From: Pseudomonadota bacterium
Lineage (GTDB): Bacteria > Pseudomonadota > Zetaproteobacteria > Mariprofundales > Mariprofundaceae
DNA length: 11,184 bases
Assembly: GCA_002401635.1 (NCBI GenBank)
Contig: NVTQ01000004.1
Location: forward strand, 20,255-31,438
Reading direction: 5' to 3'
The notes under the pieces were generated by a model, which had not been told where the DNA came from, did not search any database, and saw only the letters and a program-made list of their open reading frames with translations. Below are positions 1-4,974 of this stretch, in pieces. Position 1 is the first letter of the stretch; the number at the start of each line of letters is the position of its first letter. The position numbers and the translations under genes are program-made.

Positions 1-603
1 AAGTGTGTAAGATGCTTTGTTATCTAACCACGATGATGAAAATAAACGTATCCATAAGGCAATCATATTGGCAAAAGATAAAAGGTGATCCCAAGCATAA
101 AAATCATCATCAATATAATACATTTTACCATTGTTATCGATGCCAAAATTGGATAGCCCTTCATCCAAACGCTCATGGTGTTTGGCTCCATATGTAAGAT
201 AGAGAGAGGTGATTGCAGCCAAATAGCCCAGCTTGCTTACAAGTGCATTTTCTTTTTCAAGCATGAGCTGAATGGTTTGCAAACGAGGCGATATATTTGC
301 CACTGTCCAGCCCTTTTCTGTCTGCTGTGCAAACCATGTTTTTTCAGGTGAGTAGAGTGTACTTACCTGCTCTTTTTCATGCTTCTTTGTTGCCCATGCA
401 AGAGCCAACTCTTGCGATGAGAAGTTCAGGTTTCGCTGTGCCTTTAAAACATAATCTTGATTACAATGCAACCGCGTACTTGGTTTACCCGTAAATATTC
501 CACCATGCGATAACTCTATTTCAGGTGACGATAATGCAGCTACAATACTTGCGGTATCAATAGCACGTGGATGTTGGATAACGCCAATGGCTTCTAAATA
601 CAT
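1..603 (-). CDS. Partial kinase-fold-like protein (N-terminal 201 residues)
   Basis: The minus-strand frame is open from an ATG at 603 to the left edge without a stop, so the gene is truncated by the window. An AAGGG ribosome binding site lies just upstream of the ATG. I do not recognise the family with certainty, but the layout recalls the protein kinase or aminoglycoside phosphotransferase fold. There is a strand with a lysine (YVLK, Lys54), then a helical region (about 110-140). A catalytic-loop-like segment follows, with Asp and Asn spaced as D-x4-N (Asp147, Asn152; LDEGLSNFGI). Next comes a strand ending in three aspartates (YYIDDD, 165-167) that could act as the metal-binding Asp. This is inferred from motif spacing only. 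No operon partner can be seen because the downstream region is outside the window. The IS-like element at 648-795 lies immediately upstream and may have changed its promoter. Confidence 0.6.
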   Translation of the reverse strand, partial: MYLEAIGVIQHPRAIDTASIVAALSSPEIELSHGGIFTGKPSTRLHCNQDYVLKAQRNLNFSSQELALAWATKKHEKEQVSTLYSPEKTWFAQQTEKGWTVANISPRLQTIQLMLEKENALVSKLGYLAAITSLYLTYGAKHHERLDEGLSNFGIDNNGKMYYIDDDFYAWDHLLSFANMIALWIRLFSSSWLDNKASYTL

Positions 604-647
604 AAACACCCTTATTCAATCATATAAAATCATTCACCCTACATTAG

Positions 648-795
648 GGAGGCGCTGAATAAATCATGAATCGCATCTTGCCCCAGAATATCCAAGCTCT
701 GCAGCTTGAGCCTTGCTATTCCATGCAACTCACGCCTAGATTTTGAATATTCTAAACCACAATATGCTTCATCCAAACTTATTCAGAGTCACTCC
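648..795. mobile_element. IS5-type MITE or IS relic, 148 bp
   Basis: The ends form an imperfect terminal inverted repeat: left GGAGGCGCTGAATAAAT (648-664) and, on the opposite strand, right GGAGTGACTCTGAATAAGT (795-777). They share GGAG and CTGAATAA, with two extra bases on the right. Both ends are flanked by the same tetranucleotide TTAG (644-647 and 796-799), which fits the YTAR target duplication typical of the IS5 family. The termini also resemble the GGAAGGTGCGAATAAG-type ends known for IS5. The element is too short for a transposase and contains no convincing reading frame, so it is either a non-autonomous MITE or the residue of an internal deletion. A 6-bp-stem hairpin (CAAGCT-CTGC-AGCTTG, 693-708) lies inside it. 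The rest of the 604-869 gap holds no gene I can support. Confidence 0.6.
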
Positions 796-869
796 TTAGC
801 AAGAGAGTCGACTTTGATTTATTTAGCTATCTTGTCAAGGCTTTGGGGAGAAATTCCAAAAACACGGTC

Positions 870-1508
870 TCAAGTTGCCTCATCCCATGATAATCGATCC
901 AAATATTTATCTGCATCAATACCTTGCGCTTTCATGGATTCAAATAAGGTTTGGTGTTGAAAAGGCGGTGTAATCTGAACAAAAGCTTGCATCACATGGT
1001 GTTCTAAAGCCTCCAATCCACCTTCATCAACCGCTAAATATTCAGCTTTCTCAACCATGCTCTGACGGGCTTTCTCACGAAATGCCAAGGGGGTAGATTT
1101 AAGAATATATTGAGCCTTCTCAATCAAACTGCCATGCCAAAATAAAGCGGTTGGCAGTGGAAGAAGTGCATTGTTATCATCTTCAGATAAAGGTTTGATG
1201 AGAATCAGCGTAATACCAACATCGCAATAAAGATGCTGCTCTAGGTAGTCCTTATGACGCACAATTTCTGTACATTTATGCATATTGGCATATTGCAACA
1301 AAGCTTGGGAGTCGGCTTCAATATTAGAGCATTGCAACTCAAGAATTGCGGGTGTTTCACCACGCACCAAGCGTAAGGATAGGCTGCCATTGCTTAATAA
1401 AGGGATGGGGTCTGTGGATAATATTTCAAAACCTAGTGTATTCACCAAAAATTCGGCTGTTTTCTTAGGTGAAGAACTGTGTAGGTAACAAGCTGTAGCG
1501 TAAAACAT
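870..1508 (-). CDS. VOC (glyoxalase-like) domain protein with helical C-terminal domain
   Basis: About 212 residues. The first 105 residues look like a vicinal oxygen chelate module: an opening strand ATACYLHSS, a helix SPKKTAEFL, then NTLGFEIL and later strands (SLSLRLVRG, PAILELQC, DVGITLILIKP). VOC proteins include metal-dependent lyases, dioxygenases and binding proteins; metal ligands cannot be assigned here. The C-terminal half (about 115-212) is helical. Its segment AQYILKSTPLAFREKARQSM...EKAEYLA resembles the PCP_red module (helix, proline, basic helix) seen in the BchB/ChlB C-terminus and in stand-alone proteins, but this is weak. I prefer the ATG at 1506-1508 because the VOC fold begins there, GAGTGAG precedes it and a plausible promoter lies at 1545-1572. 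The frame can extend to an upstream start at 1604, which would leave only 18 bp to the divergent gene. Confidence 0.7.
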   Translation of the reverse strand: MFYATACYLHSSSPKKTAEFLVNTLGFEILSTDPIPLLSNGSLSLRLVRGETPAILELQCSNIEADSQALLQYANMHKCTEIVRHKDYLEQHLYCDVGITLILIKPLSEDDNNALLPLPTALFWHGSLIEKAQYILKSTPLAFREKARQSMVEKAEYLAVDEGGLEALEHHVMQAFVQITPPFQHQTLFESMKAQGIDADKYLDRLSWDEAT

Positions 1509-1544
1509 AAACTCACTCAAATCCGCGTTTAATAATAGCTTAAA

Positions 1545-1572
1545 AATATATCTATAAAAGTTGTCGGTGCAA
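1545..1572 (-). promoter_or_regulatory. Candidate sigma70-type promoter for the VOC gene
   Basis: On the minus strand TTGCAC (1572-1567) is followed after 16 bp by TATATT (1550-1545), about 37 bp before the preferred ATG at 1508. The spacing and hexamers are acceptable for a housekeeping promoter. If used, it rules out the longer start at 1604. Pattern match only. Confidence 0.35.
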
Positions 1573-1622
1573 GCCTTTTCATCTACGCTCATCCGTCTAT
1601 TCAATAAGTAGCTGGAGAGGTT

Positions 1623-1982
1623 ATGCTTTTACAAGAGTATCTAAATAAGCAAAGAGAGACCTTCGATTTCAAATGGCTAACTGTTGTTAATGCTGAAGGC
1701 TTAACCGTGTGCGACAGCGGCATTGATGAGCAATTTGAATTGGCAGCACTGCTGCCTGATTGGATGGATACCAGCCATCAGCTTGCTAAGGCGGCGAAAT
1801 TAGAAAATGGTATGGGCTTGATTTGTTTGGTGCCAAAATCTGGAGGATATTTGCTATTGATGCGTGACTTTGAAGTTCACGGCGAGCGCATATTTCTGCT
1901 GATTGCAACACCAAAAATACCAGCCAAGGCAGCGAGTGTTGTTAAAGCTATTTGCAACGCGGTAGAAAAATCACTGCATTAA
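1623..1982 (+). CDS. Roadblock/LC7-like small protein (first of pair)
   Basis: 119 residues, with GGAGAGG directly upstream of the ATG. The sequence alternates strands and helices like the roadblock/longin fold: WLTVVNAEGLTVCDSG (about 18-33) is the typical two-strand opening in which a residue pair reads 'V.n.eGl.v..sG'. A long helix, then the strands MGLICLVPKSGGYLLLMR and ERIFLLIATP, and a C-terminal helix complete the fold. Roadblock/LC7 proteins usually form dimers that regulate small Ras-like GTPases (MglA/MglB type) or act as scaffolds. No GTPase gene is present in this window. It is followed after 152 bp by a second protein of the same type on the same strand, so a heterodimer is plausible. 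The assignment is by pattern, not by alignment. Confidence 0.65.
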   Translation: MLLQEYLNKQRETFDFKWLTVVNAEGLTVCDSGIDEQFELAALLPDWMDTSHQLAKAAKLENGMGLICLVPKSGGYLLLMRDFEVHGERIFLLIATPKIPAKAASVVKAICNAVEKSLH

Positions 1983-2134
1983 AGTGTCTCACGTCACACT
2001 GTTGTCTTATAATACCAGTAGGGTGTCAGGTTGCATGTTAAGGGTTTGAAAGGTATTGCTATTCTGAAAGCCCTAAATCTTTTCTATAGCGTGCAAAACG
2101 AGAGATGAAAGAGATGGGAAAGGAGAGATGAACA
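1983..2134. other. Spacer between the two roadblock-like genes
   Basis: 152 bp without a gene. It holds an interrupted inverted repeat AGTGT-(8)-ACACT (1983-2000), an isolated perfect TATAAT (2008-2013) with only a poor -35 region upstream, and a strong AAGGAGAG ribosome binding site before the ATG at 2135. The second gene may therefore have its own promoter, possibly controlled through the inverted repeat. The palindrome overlaps where the -35 would lie. Confidence 0.3.
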
Positions 2135-2539
2135 ATGTCATTAAATGATACGCTAAAAGGGCTGGTAGACACCGTGGATGGTGCACTGGGTTGCGCTGTT
2201 GTGGATGTTGACTCTGGTTTGATGCTTGGTGCTCACCACACCGTACCTTACTTCACGCAAGCTTATATTGATGCGGTTGCCGCTGCCGCTGTAGAAATGT
2301 TCCGTGGAAGGACCGTTCGCACAGTCGAAAAGCTATTGGCTACGCAGCGCGGCGAGAATCAAGAAAGCTCTATCCAAGAAATTCAAATGACAACAGATAA
2401 CACGTACCACTTCATGTCCATTGTGCCAGGCAAACAAAATGCTTTGGTAGTTTTGATTACCAGCAAAAAGACCAATCTCGGCATGGGCTGGACGGTTCTT
2501 CGCCGTACACTGGAAGAAGTTGAGCCACACTGCCCTTGA
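2135..2539 (+). CDS. Roadblock/LC7-domain protein (second of pair)
   Basis: 134 residues with an AAGGAGAG ribosome binding site. It fits roadblock/LC7 better than its neighbour does: an N-terminal helix (LNDTLKGLVDTV), the hairpin GALGCAVVDVDSGLMLGAH (about 16-34), a long helix (YIDAVAAAAVEMFRG), then QEIQMTTDNTYHFMSIVPG and NALVVLITSKKTNLGMGWTVLRRTLEEVE. The last part matches the usual closing strand plus helix of the domain. The family acts as a dimeric platform for GTPase regulation or sensory scaffolding. No MglA-like GTPase, chemosensory or motility gene is visible nearby. Transcription ends at the hairpin at 2562-2588, facing the convergent globin gene. Confidence 0.75.
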   Translation: MSLNDTLKGLVDTVDGALGCAVVDVDSGLMLGAHHTVPYFTQAYIDAVAAAAVEMFRGRTVRTVEKLLATQRGENQESSIQEIQMTTDNTYHFMSIVPGKQNALVVLITSKKTNLGMGWTVLRRTLEEVEPHCP

Positions 2540-2561
2540 TTACAAGTGTGTAAAATTACAG

Positions 2562-2588
2562 GGGCTGAGCATTGCTTGGCCCTTTTTT
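2562..2588 (+). terminator. Rho-independent terminator after the roadblock pair
   Basis: Stem 2562-2570 (GGGCTGAGC) pairs fully with 2574-2582 (GCTTGGCCC) with two G-U pairs and a 3-nt loop, followed by six T (2583-2588). The T run overlaps the stop codon of the convergent globin gene. Confidence 0.85.
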
Positions 2589-3477
2589 ATTGTGCTTTGG
2601 GAGACTGATACAGTATTGGTTTTTTCACTGTAAAAGGATGCTGACCCCAAACGCGCATCACACATTCATCAATACTATGCTTCTCAATAGAGGCATGAAA
2701 TGAATGGTCAACCGCTAACCAGCGTTGACACAACGCTTCACTTAAACCTTCTTCGAGAATGGCTCGCCTTAAATAAACATCACGAATGTCCGACATTTCT
2801 TTGGTGATGTACATATGCATATGTATAAAAGCAGGCGGCTCACCCGTATATAAGTTTTCACCGCCAAAAGCCGCCACCATAAACTCCGTTTGTTTGCGAA
2901 TAATAAGTTTTTTAGCCCGATGATGAAAAAATAAACCTATATAATCATCATCATACATATAATCATAAAACCGCTGATGTACACGCGTCACGACTTCTAT
3001 CTCACCAATTTCATCCATAAGTGCTGTGCTCTGCTGCTTGATAGATATTTTATCTTTTCCAGCACTTGGCGCATCACGCAACACTTCAACCATGATAGCA
3101 GCAACCTCTTGAAAGACATCTGACCATGCCTCTTTAAGCGCGGGTGTAAACGAATCTTGCAATGTGTCCTCAAGTGCCATCAGTAGCGCTTGATTGAAGT
3201 CTTTAAAGTGCGATGCCTCTGCATGGTAAGCAATATGACGCTTTGCCATACCTTCCAAGGCTACCGATATTTTATGTAAATCATGGACATTTTTAAACGT
3301 CGATAACATGCTATTAAACTTACGATTAAGTATGGGCACACCGCCATGAAAGATGTGTGTCAAACTAGGGTTTAGGCGAAATAGATGTGAATAAAAACTA
3401 CTACTTAATGCATTGATATTACTGCCTATTTGTTCGATATTTTTCTTTACCAATGCTTGGTGTTCAGTAAAAGACAC
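2587..3477 (-). CDS. Two-domain globin: flavohaemoglobin-type globin fused to truncated globin
   Basis: 296 residues, GTG start with GGAGG 8 nt upstream (no better ATG nearby). Residues about 5-135 form a full-length bacterial globin of the flavohaemoglobin/Vitreoscilla type: Tyr29 (B10), Phe43 (CD1, in LTHIFHGG) and His81 (proximal F8, in AKRHIAYH) fall at the expected spacing. Residues about 160-270 form a second, shorter globin of truncated type: RFYDYMYDDDYIGLFF (Tyr171 as B10), FMVAAFGGENLYTGEPP, then FIHMHMYIT with His219 as likely proximal ligand. The two are joined by a linker of about 25 residues with no reductase module. Such domains bind O2 or NO. With both proximal His present, both are predicted to bind haem; a role in NO detoxification or O2 sensing is inference. 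It lies 89 bp downstream of a group II truncated globin gene on the same strand, so co-transcription is likely. Confidence 0.85.
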   Translation of the reverse strand: MSFTEHQALVKKNIEQIGSNINALSSSFYSHLFRLNPSLTHIFHGGVPILNRKFNSMLSTFKNVHDLHKISVALEGMAKRHIAYHAEASHFKDFNQALLMALEDTLQDSFTPALKEAWSDVFQEVAAIMVEVLRDAPSAGKDKISIKQQSTALMDEIGEIEVVTRVHQRFYDYMYDDDYIGLFFHHRAKKLIIRKQTEFMVAAFGGENLYTGEPPAFIHMHMYITKEMSDIRDVYLRRAILEEGLSEALCQRWLAVDHSFHASIEKHSIDECVMRVWGQHPFTVKKPILYQSPKAQ

Positions 3478-3566
3478 AGCTTATTCCTCCCACCAGATAA
3501 AAAGACAGATGAAAGGGTAATTCATCATTGTAAAATAACAAGCTGCCAAGCCCGAATGACACCAAG

Positions 3567-3962
3567 TTAAGCGCTATTGCGCATAAAATCAGCAACACCA
3601 TACAAAGCTTGCATCAACTCATCACGCAACTCCTTTTCCTCTACAATATCATCAAGCGCATGTTTCATGCATAACATCCACTGATCGCGGGCTGATTCAT
3701 CAATGACAAAGTTGATGTGCCGCTGGCGTAAGCGAGGGTGTCCAAATTTCTCAATAAAGAGCGATGGCCCCCCCATCCAGCCTGATAGAAACATAAAAAG
3801 TTTATCTTCAGCACTTTTTAAATCTGGCGCATGCATATCACGGACTTTTTTGGCTTCACTCAGCTCATCCATATACTGGTAAAAGCTTTGTACAAGGCTG
3901 CGAAGTTTATCTTCACCACCCATACGCTCGTATAATGTTCGGGTATCTTTTTTGATTAACAT
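3567..3962 (-). CDS. Group II truncated haemoglobin (trHbO-type)
   Basis: 131 residues, the usual length. The group II hallmarks are clear: TLYERMGGEDKLRSLVQSFY at the start with Tyr28 as B10, GWMGGPSLFIEKFGHPRLRQRH with His82 as proximal ligand, and the helix G tryptophan (Trp95 in RDQWMLCM). The family binds O2 and NO and is often linked to protection from nitrosative or oxidative stress or to O2 delivery; the precise role here is unknown. The ATG start has only a weak GAG-type ribosome binding site, but the domain begins right after it. It heads a two-gene minus-strand unit with the two-domain globin. Its promoter region is shared with the divergent toxin-antitoxin operon; TTGTCA and TAAAAA 17 bp apart on the minus strand within the 4015-4045 region could serve it. 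Confidence 0.93.
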   Translation of the reverse strand: MLIKKDTRTLYERMGGEDKLRSLVQSFYQYMDELSEAKKVRDMHAPDLKSAEDKLFMFLSGWMGGPSLFIEKFGHPRLRQRHINFVIDESARDQWMLCMKHALDDIVEEKELRDELMQALYGVADFMRNSA

Positions 3963-3998
3963 GGGCGTACTCTATGCAATCATCGGAATGAGGACAGC

Positions 3999-4019
3999 AA
4001 AAGGGAAATTACCCTTTTT
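3999..4019. other. Hairpin in the leader of the trHbII gene
   Basis: AAAAGGG (3999-4005) pairs with CCCTTTT (4012-4018), with a 6-nt loop and flanking A and T runs, so it looks like a small bidirectional terminator. No gene ends here. It lies between the divergent trHbII and toxin-antitoxin genes, and could be an attenuator in the globin leader or a remnant from acquisition of the module. Confidence 0.35.
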
Positions 4020-4028
4020 AGGGTTTAA

Positions 4029-4056
4029 TTGATATTTTGACAATATATTGTACAAT
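4029..4056 (+). promoter_or_regulatory. Toxin-antitoxin promoter and TGTACA operator
   Basis: TTGATA (4029-4034) and TACAAT (4051-4056) are separated by 16 bp, giving a good sigma70-type promoter with transcription starting near 4063. The perfect palindrome ATTGTACAAT (4047-4056) covers the -10 and contains TGTACA, the core reported for YefM-YoeB operators. A degenerate copy TTTGACAA (4036-4043) lies with its centre 12 bp upstream, the spacing known for paired YefM sites. This suggests autorepression by the antitoxin-toxin complex. Confidence 0.6.
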
Positions 4057-4078
4057 TAAGATGTTGAGGTACTTGAAT

Positions 4079-4333
4079 ATGCAAAACATTAGTTATTCAG
4101 AAGCAAGAAATAATCTTAAATCGTTGTGCGATGAAGTGCGTGAAAGCCATGAGCCTGCGTTGATTACACGCAAAGGTGGTGATGTGGTATTGATTGGTGC
4201 GGAAGACTGGGAAGCCATCAATGAAACCTTGGCAGTTACGGATATCAGAGGTGCAGTAGAACGCATTACATCGGCATCCGACTATCAAGCCCTAGAAAGC
4301 AATGATAAAGAAGAGTTAGAAGCATTACTTTGA
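4079..4333 (+). CDS. yefM: Phd/YefM-type antitoxin
   Basis: 84 residues from ATG 4079, preceded by GAGGT at 4066-4070. The longer in-frame start at 4037 falls inside the promoter and is rejected. The N-terminal part NISYSEARNNLKSLCDEVRESHEPALITRKGGDVVLIGAEDWEAI is the typical DNA-binding Phd/YefM fold: 'SEAR..L..l.d.v......v.ItR..g..vvliS..dy..l'. The C-terminal part (about 45-84) is the acidic, probably flexible region that wraps and neutralises the toxin. The partner is the YoeB/Txe-like gene downstream, which in relatives starts at or overlaps the antitoxin stop; here a 57-bp repeat lies between them. Autorepression through the TGTACA palindrome is expected. Confidence 0.9.
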   Translation: MQNISYSEARNNLKSLCDEVRESHEPALITRKGGDVVLIGAEDWEAINETLAVTDIRGAVERITSASDYQALESNDKEELEALL

Positions 4334-4341
4334 CTCCTTCT

Positions 4342-4398
4342 GTCATTCCCGCACAGGCGGGAATCCATAGATACCCAATACAAATACTTGGGTATGAC
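4342..4398. repeat. 57-bp double-hairpin repeat between antitoxin and toxin
   Basis: The element begins with GTCAT (4342-4346) and ends with its complement ATGAC (4394-4398). Inside are two perfect hairpins: ATTCCCGC-acag-GCGGGAAT (4345-4364) and ATACCCAA-(9)-TTGGGTAT (4371-4395). The 'gtcattcccgc..gcgggaatcc' core resembles an intergenic repeat scattered through many proteobacterial genomes. It lies 8 bp after the antitoxin stop and fills nearly all of the gap to the toxin. The second hairpin includes the upstream in-frame TTG and ATG of the toxin and could hide its translation start or tune the antitoxin:toxin ratio. Confidence 0.75.
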
Positions 4399-4408
4399 GA
4401 TAGTTTTG

Positions 4409-4675
4409 ATGCTTAAACCTTATTTATCCAAACAAACACGCCAACAAATTGCCAAACTATCCCGCAGTAACCCGAAGTTACTTGATGATGTAATTGCTGG
4501 CATCGCCAAGCTGCTACATGAGCCATTTACAGGTTCACACCGCCCCAAACCACTGGTGGGCGTGCTCAAAGGCTTTTGGTCTGTACGGATTAATCGAAAG
4601 GATAGAATCGTATATCAAGTTGAAGGAAATAAATTGTTAATCGCATCTGTTGAAGGACATTATAATGACCACTGA
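4409..4675 (+). CDS. yoeB: YoeB/Txe-family mRNA interferase-like toxin
   Basis: 88 residues from ATG 4409; in-frame TTG 4388 and ATG 4394 lie inside the repeat and none has a good ribosome binding site. Alignment to E. coli YoeB is nearly gapless with an offset of one: LLHEPFTGSHRPKPLVGVLKGFWSVRI matches its 'PFEGKGKPEPLK.LSGFWSRRI' block, then DRIVYQV and IASVEGHY. Two catalytic residues are kept (Arg66 and His84, equivalent to Arg65 and His83), but the general base Glu46 is replaced by Lys47. The N-terminal 20 residues are also unlike YoeB, which usually starts with a tryptophan-rich strand. Active YoeB cleaves mRNA in the ribosomal A site. Here activity may be lost or altered. The end overlaps the following ferredoxin gene by 11 bp. 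Confidence 0.85.
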   Translation: MLKPYLSKQTRQQIAKLSRSNPKLLDDVIAGIAKLLHEPFTGSHRPKPLVGVLKGFWSVRINRKDRIVYQVEGNKLLIASVEGHYNDH

Positions 4676-4910
4676 AACAAACATGAATGAACAACCCGAA
4701 GTAGAAATATGTTTTGGCCCTGAATGTGGTGAGCGTGGCGGATACAAACTTGCAGAAGACCTTGCAACTGCTGGTATTGAGACTTCTATCGGTGATTGCC
4801 GCAATCAATGCCCCAATGCATGTTTGGCATTTGTAAATAATAAAATGGTGGTAAAAGCTACTGTTGAACGAGTACAGGCGAAAATCAAAGAGCTTCAAGC
4901 TTCATCATAA
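4665..4910 (+). CDS. Small thioredoxin-like [2Fe-2S] ferredoxin domain protein
   Basis: 81 residues from ATG 4665, with AAGGA 7 nt upstream; this site lies inside the toxin gene, whose last 11 bp overlap this start. Residues EICFGPECGERGGYKLAEDL carry Cys16 and Cys21. The segment GDCRNQCPNACLAFVNNKMVV carries Cys45 and Cys49 (and Cys53), matching the C-x4-C ... C-x3-C ligand pattern of the thioredoxin-like ferredoxins related to the NuoE C-terminal domain. It should be a cytoplasmic electron carrier or a small Fe-S protein. The partner is unknown; the next gene over is convergent cysN, so functional linkage to sulfur metabolism is only a guess. Transcription and translation appear coupled to the toxin-antitoxin module. 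Confidence 0.85.
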   Translation: MTTETNMNEQPEVEICFGPECGERGGYKLAEDLATAGIETSIGDCRNQCPNACLAFVNNKMVVKATVERVQAKIKELQASS

Positions 4911-4936
4911 AAAAAAGGGGGCTTTCGCTCCCCTTT
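4911..4936. terminator. Bidirectional terminator between ferredoxin and cysN
   Basis: AAAGGGG (4914-4920) pairs with CCCCTTT (4930-4936), flanked by six A (4911-4916). Read on the minus strand, the hairpin is followed by a TTTTTT tract, a good end for the cysHDN operon 38 bp after the cysN stop. On the plus strand it follows the ferredoxin stop at once with a shorter T run. Confidence 0.8.
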
Positions 4937-4974
4937 CAATAAGACATGACATATAGCTTAAGTACAGACTGTTA

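Noticed and set aside
1..494. Plus-strand short frames at 3-197 and 297-494
   Set aside because: The minus strand is open through the whole stretch from ATG 603 with a ribosome binding site and kinase-like motif spacing; the plus frames lack both.
693..708. Hairpin CAAGCT-CTGC-AGCTTG as a terminator
   Set aside because: No T run on either side; better explained as internal structure of the MITE.
706..960. 84-codon plus-strand frame
   Set aside because: It begins inside the MITE and runs over the 3' end of the VOC gene; no ribosome binding site and no recognisable fold.
1509..1604. N-terminal extension of the VOC gene to 1604
   Set aside because: It precedes the start of the VOC fold, leaves 18 bp to the divergent gene, and overlaps the best promoter candidate.
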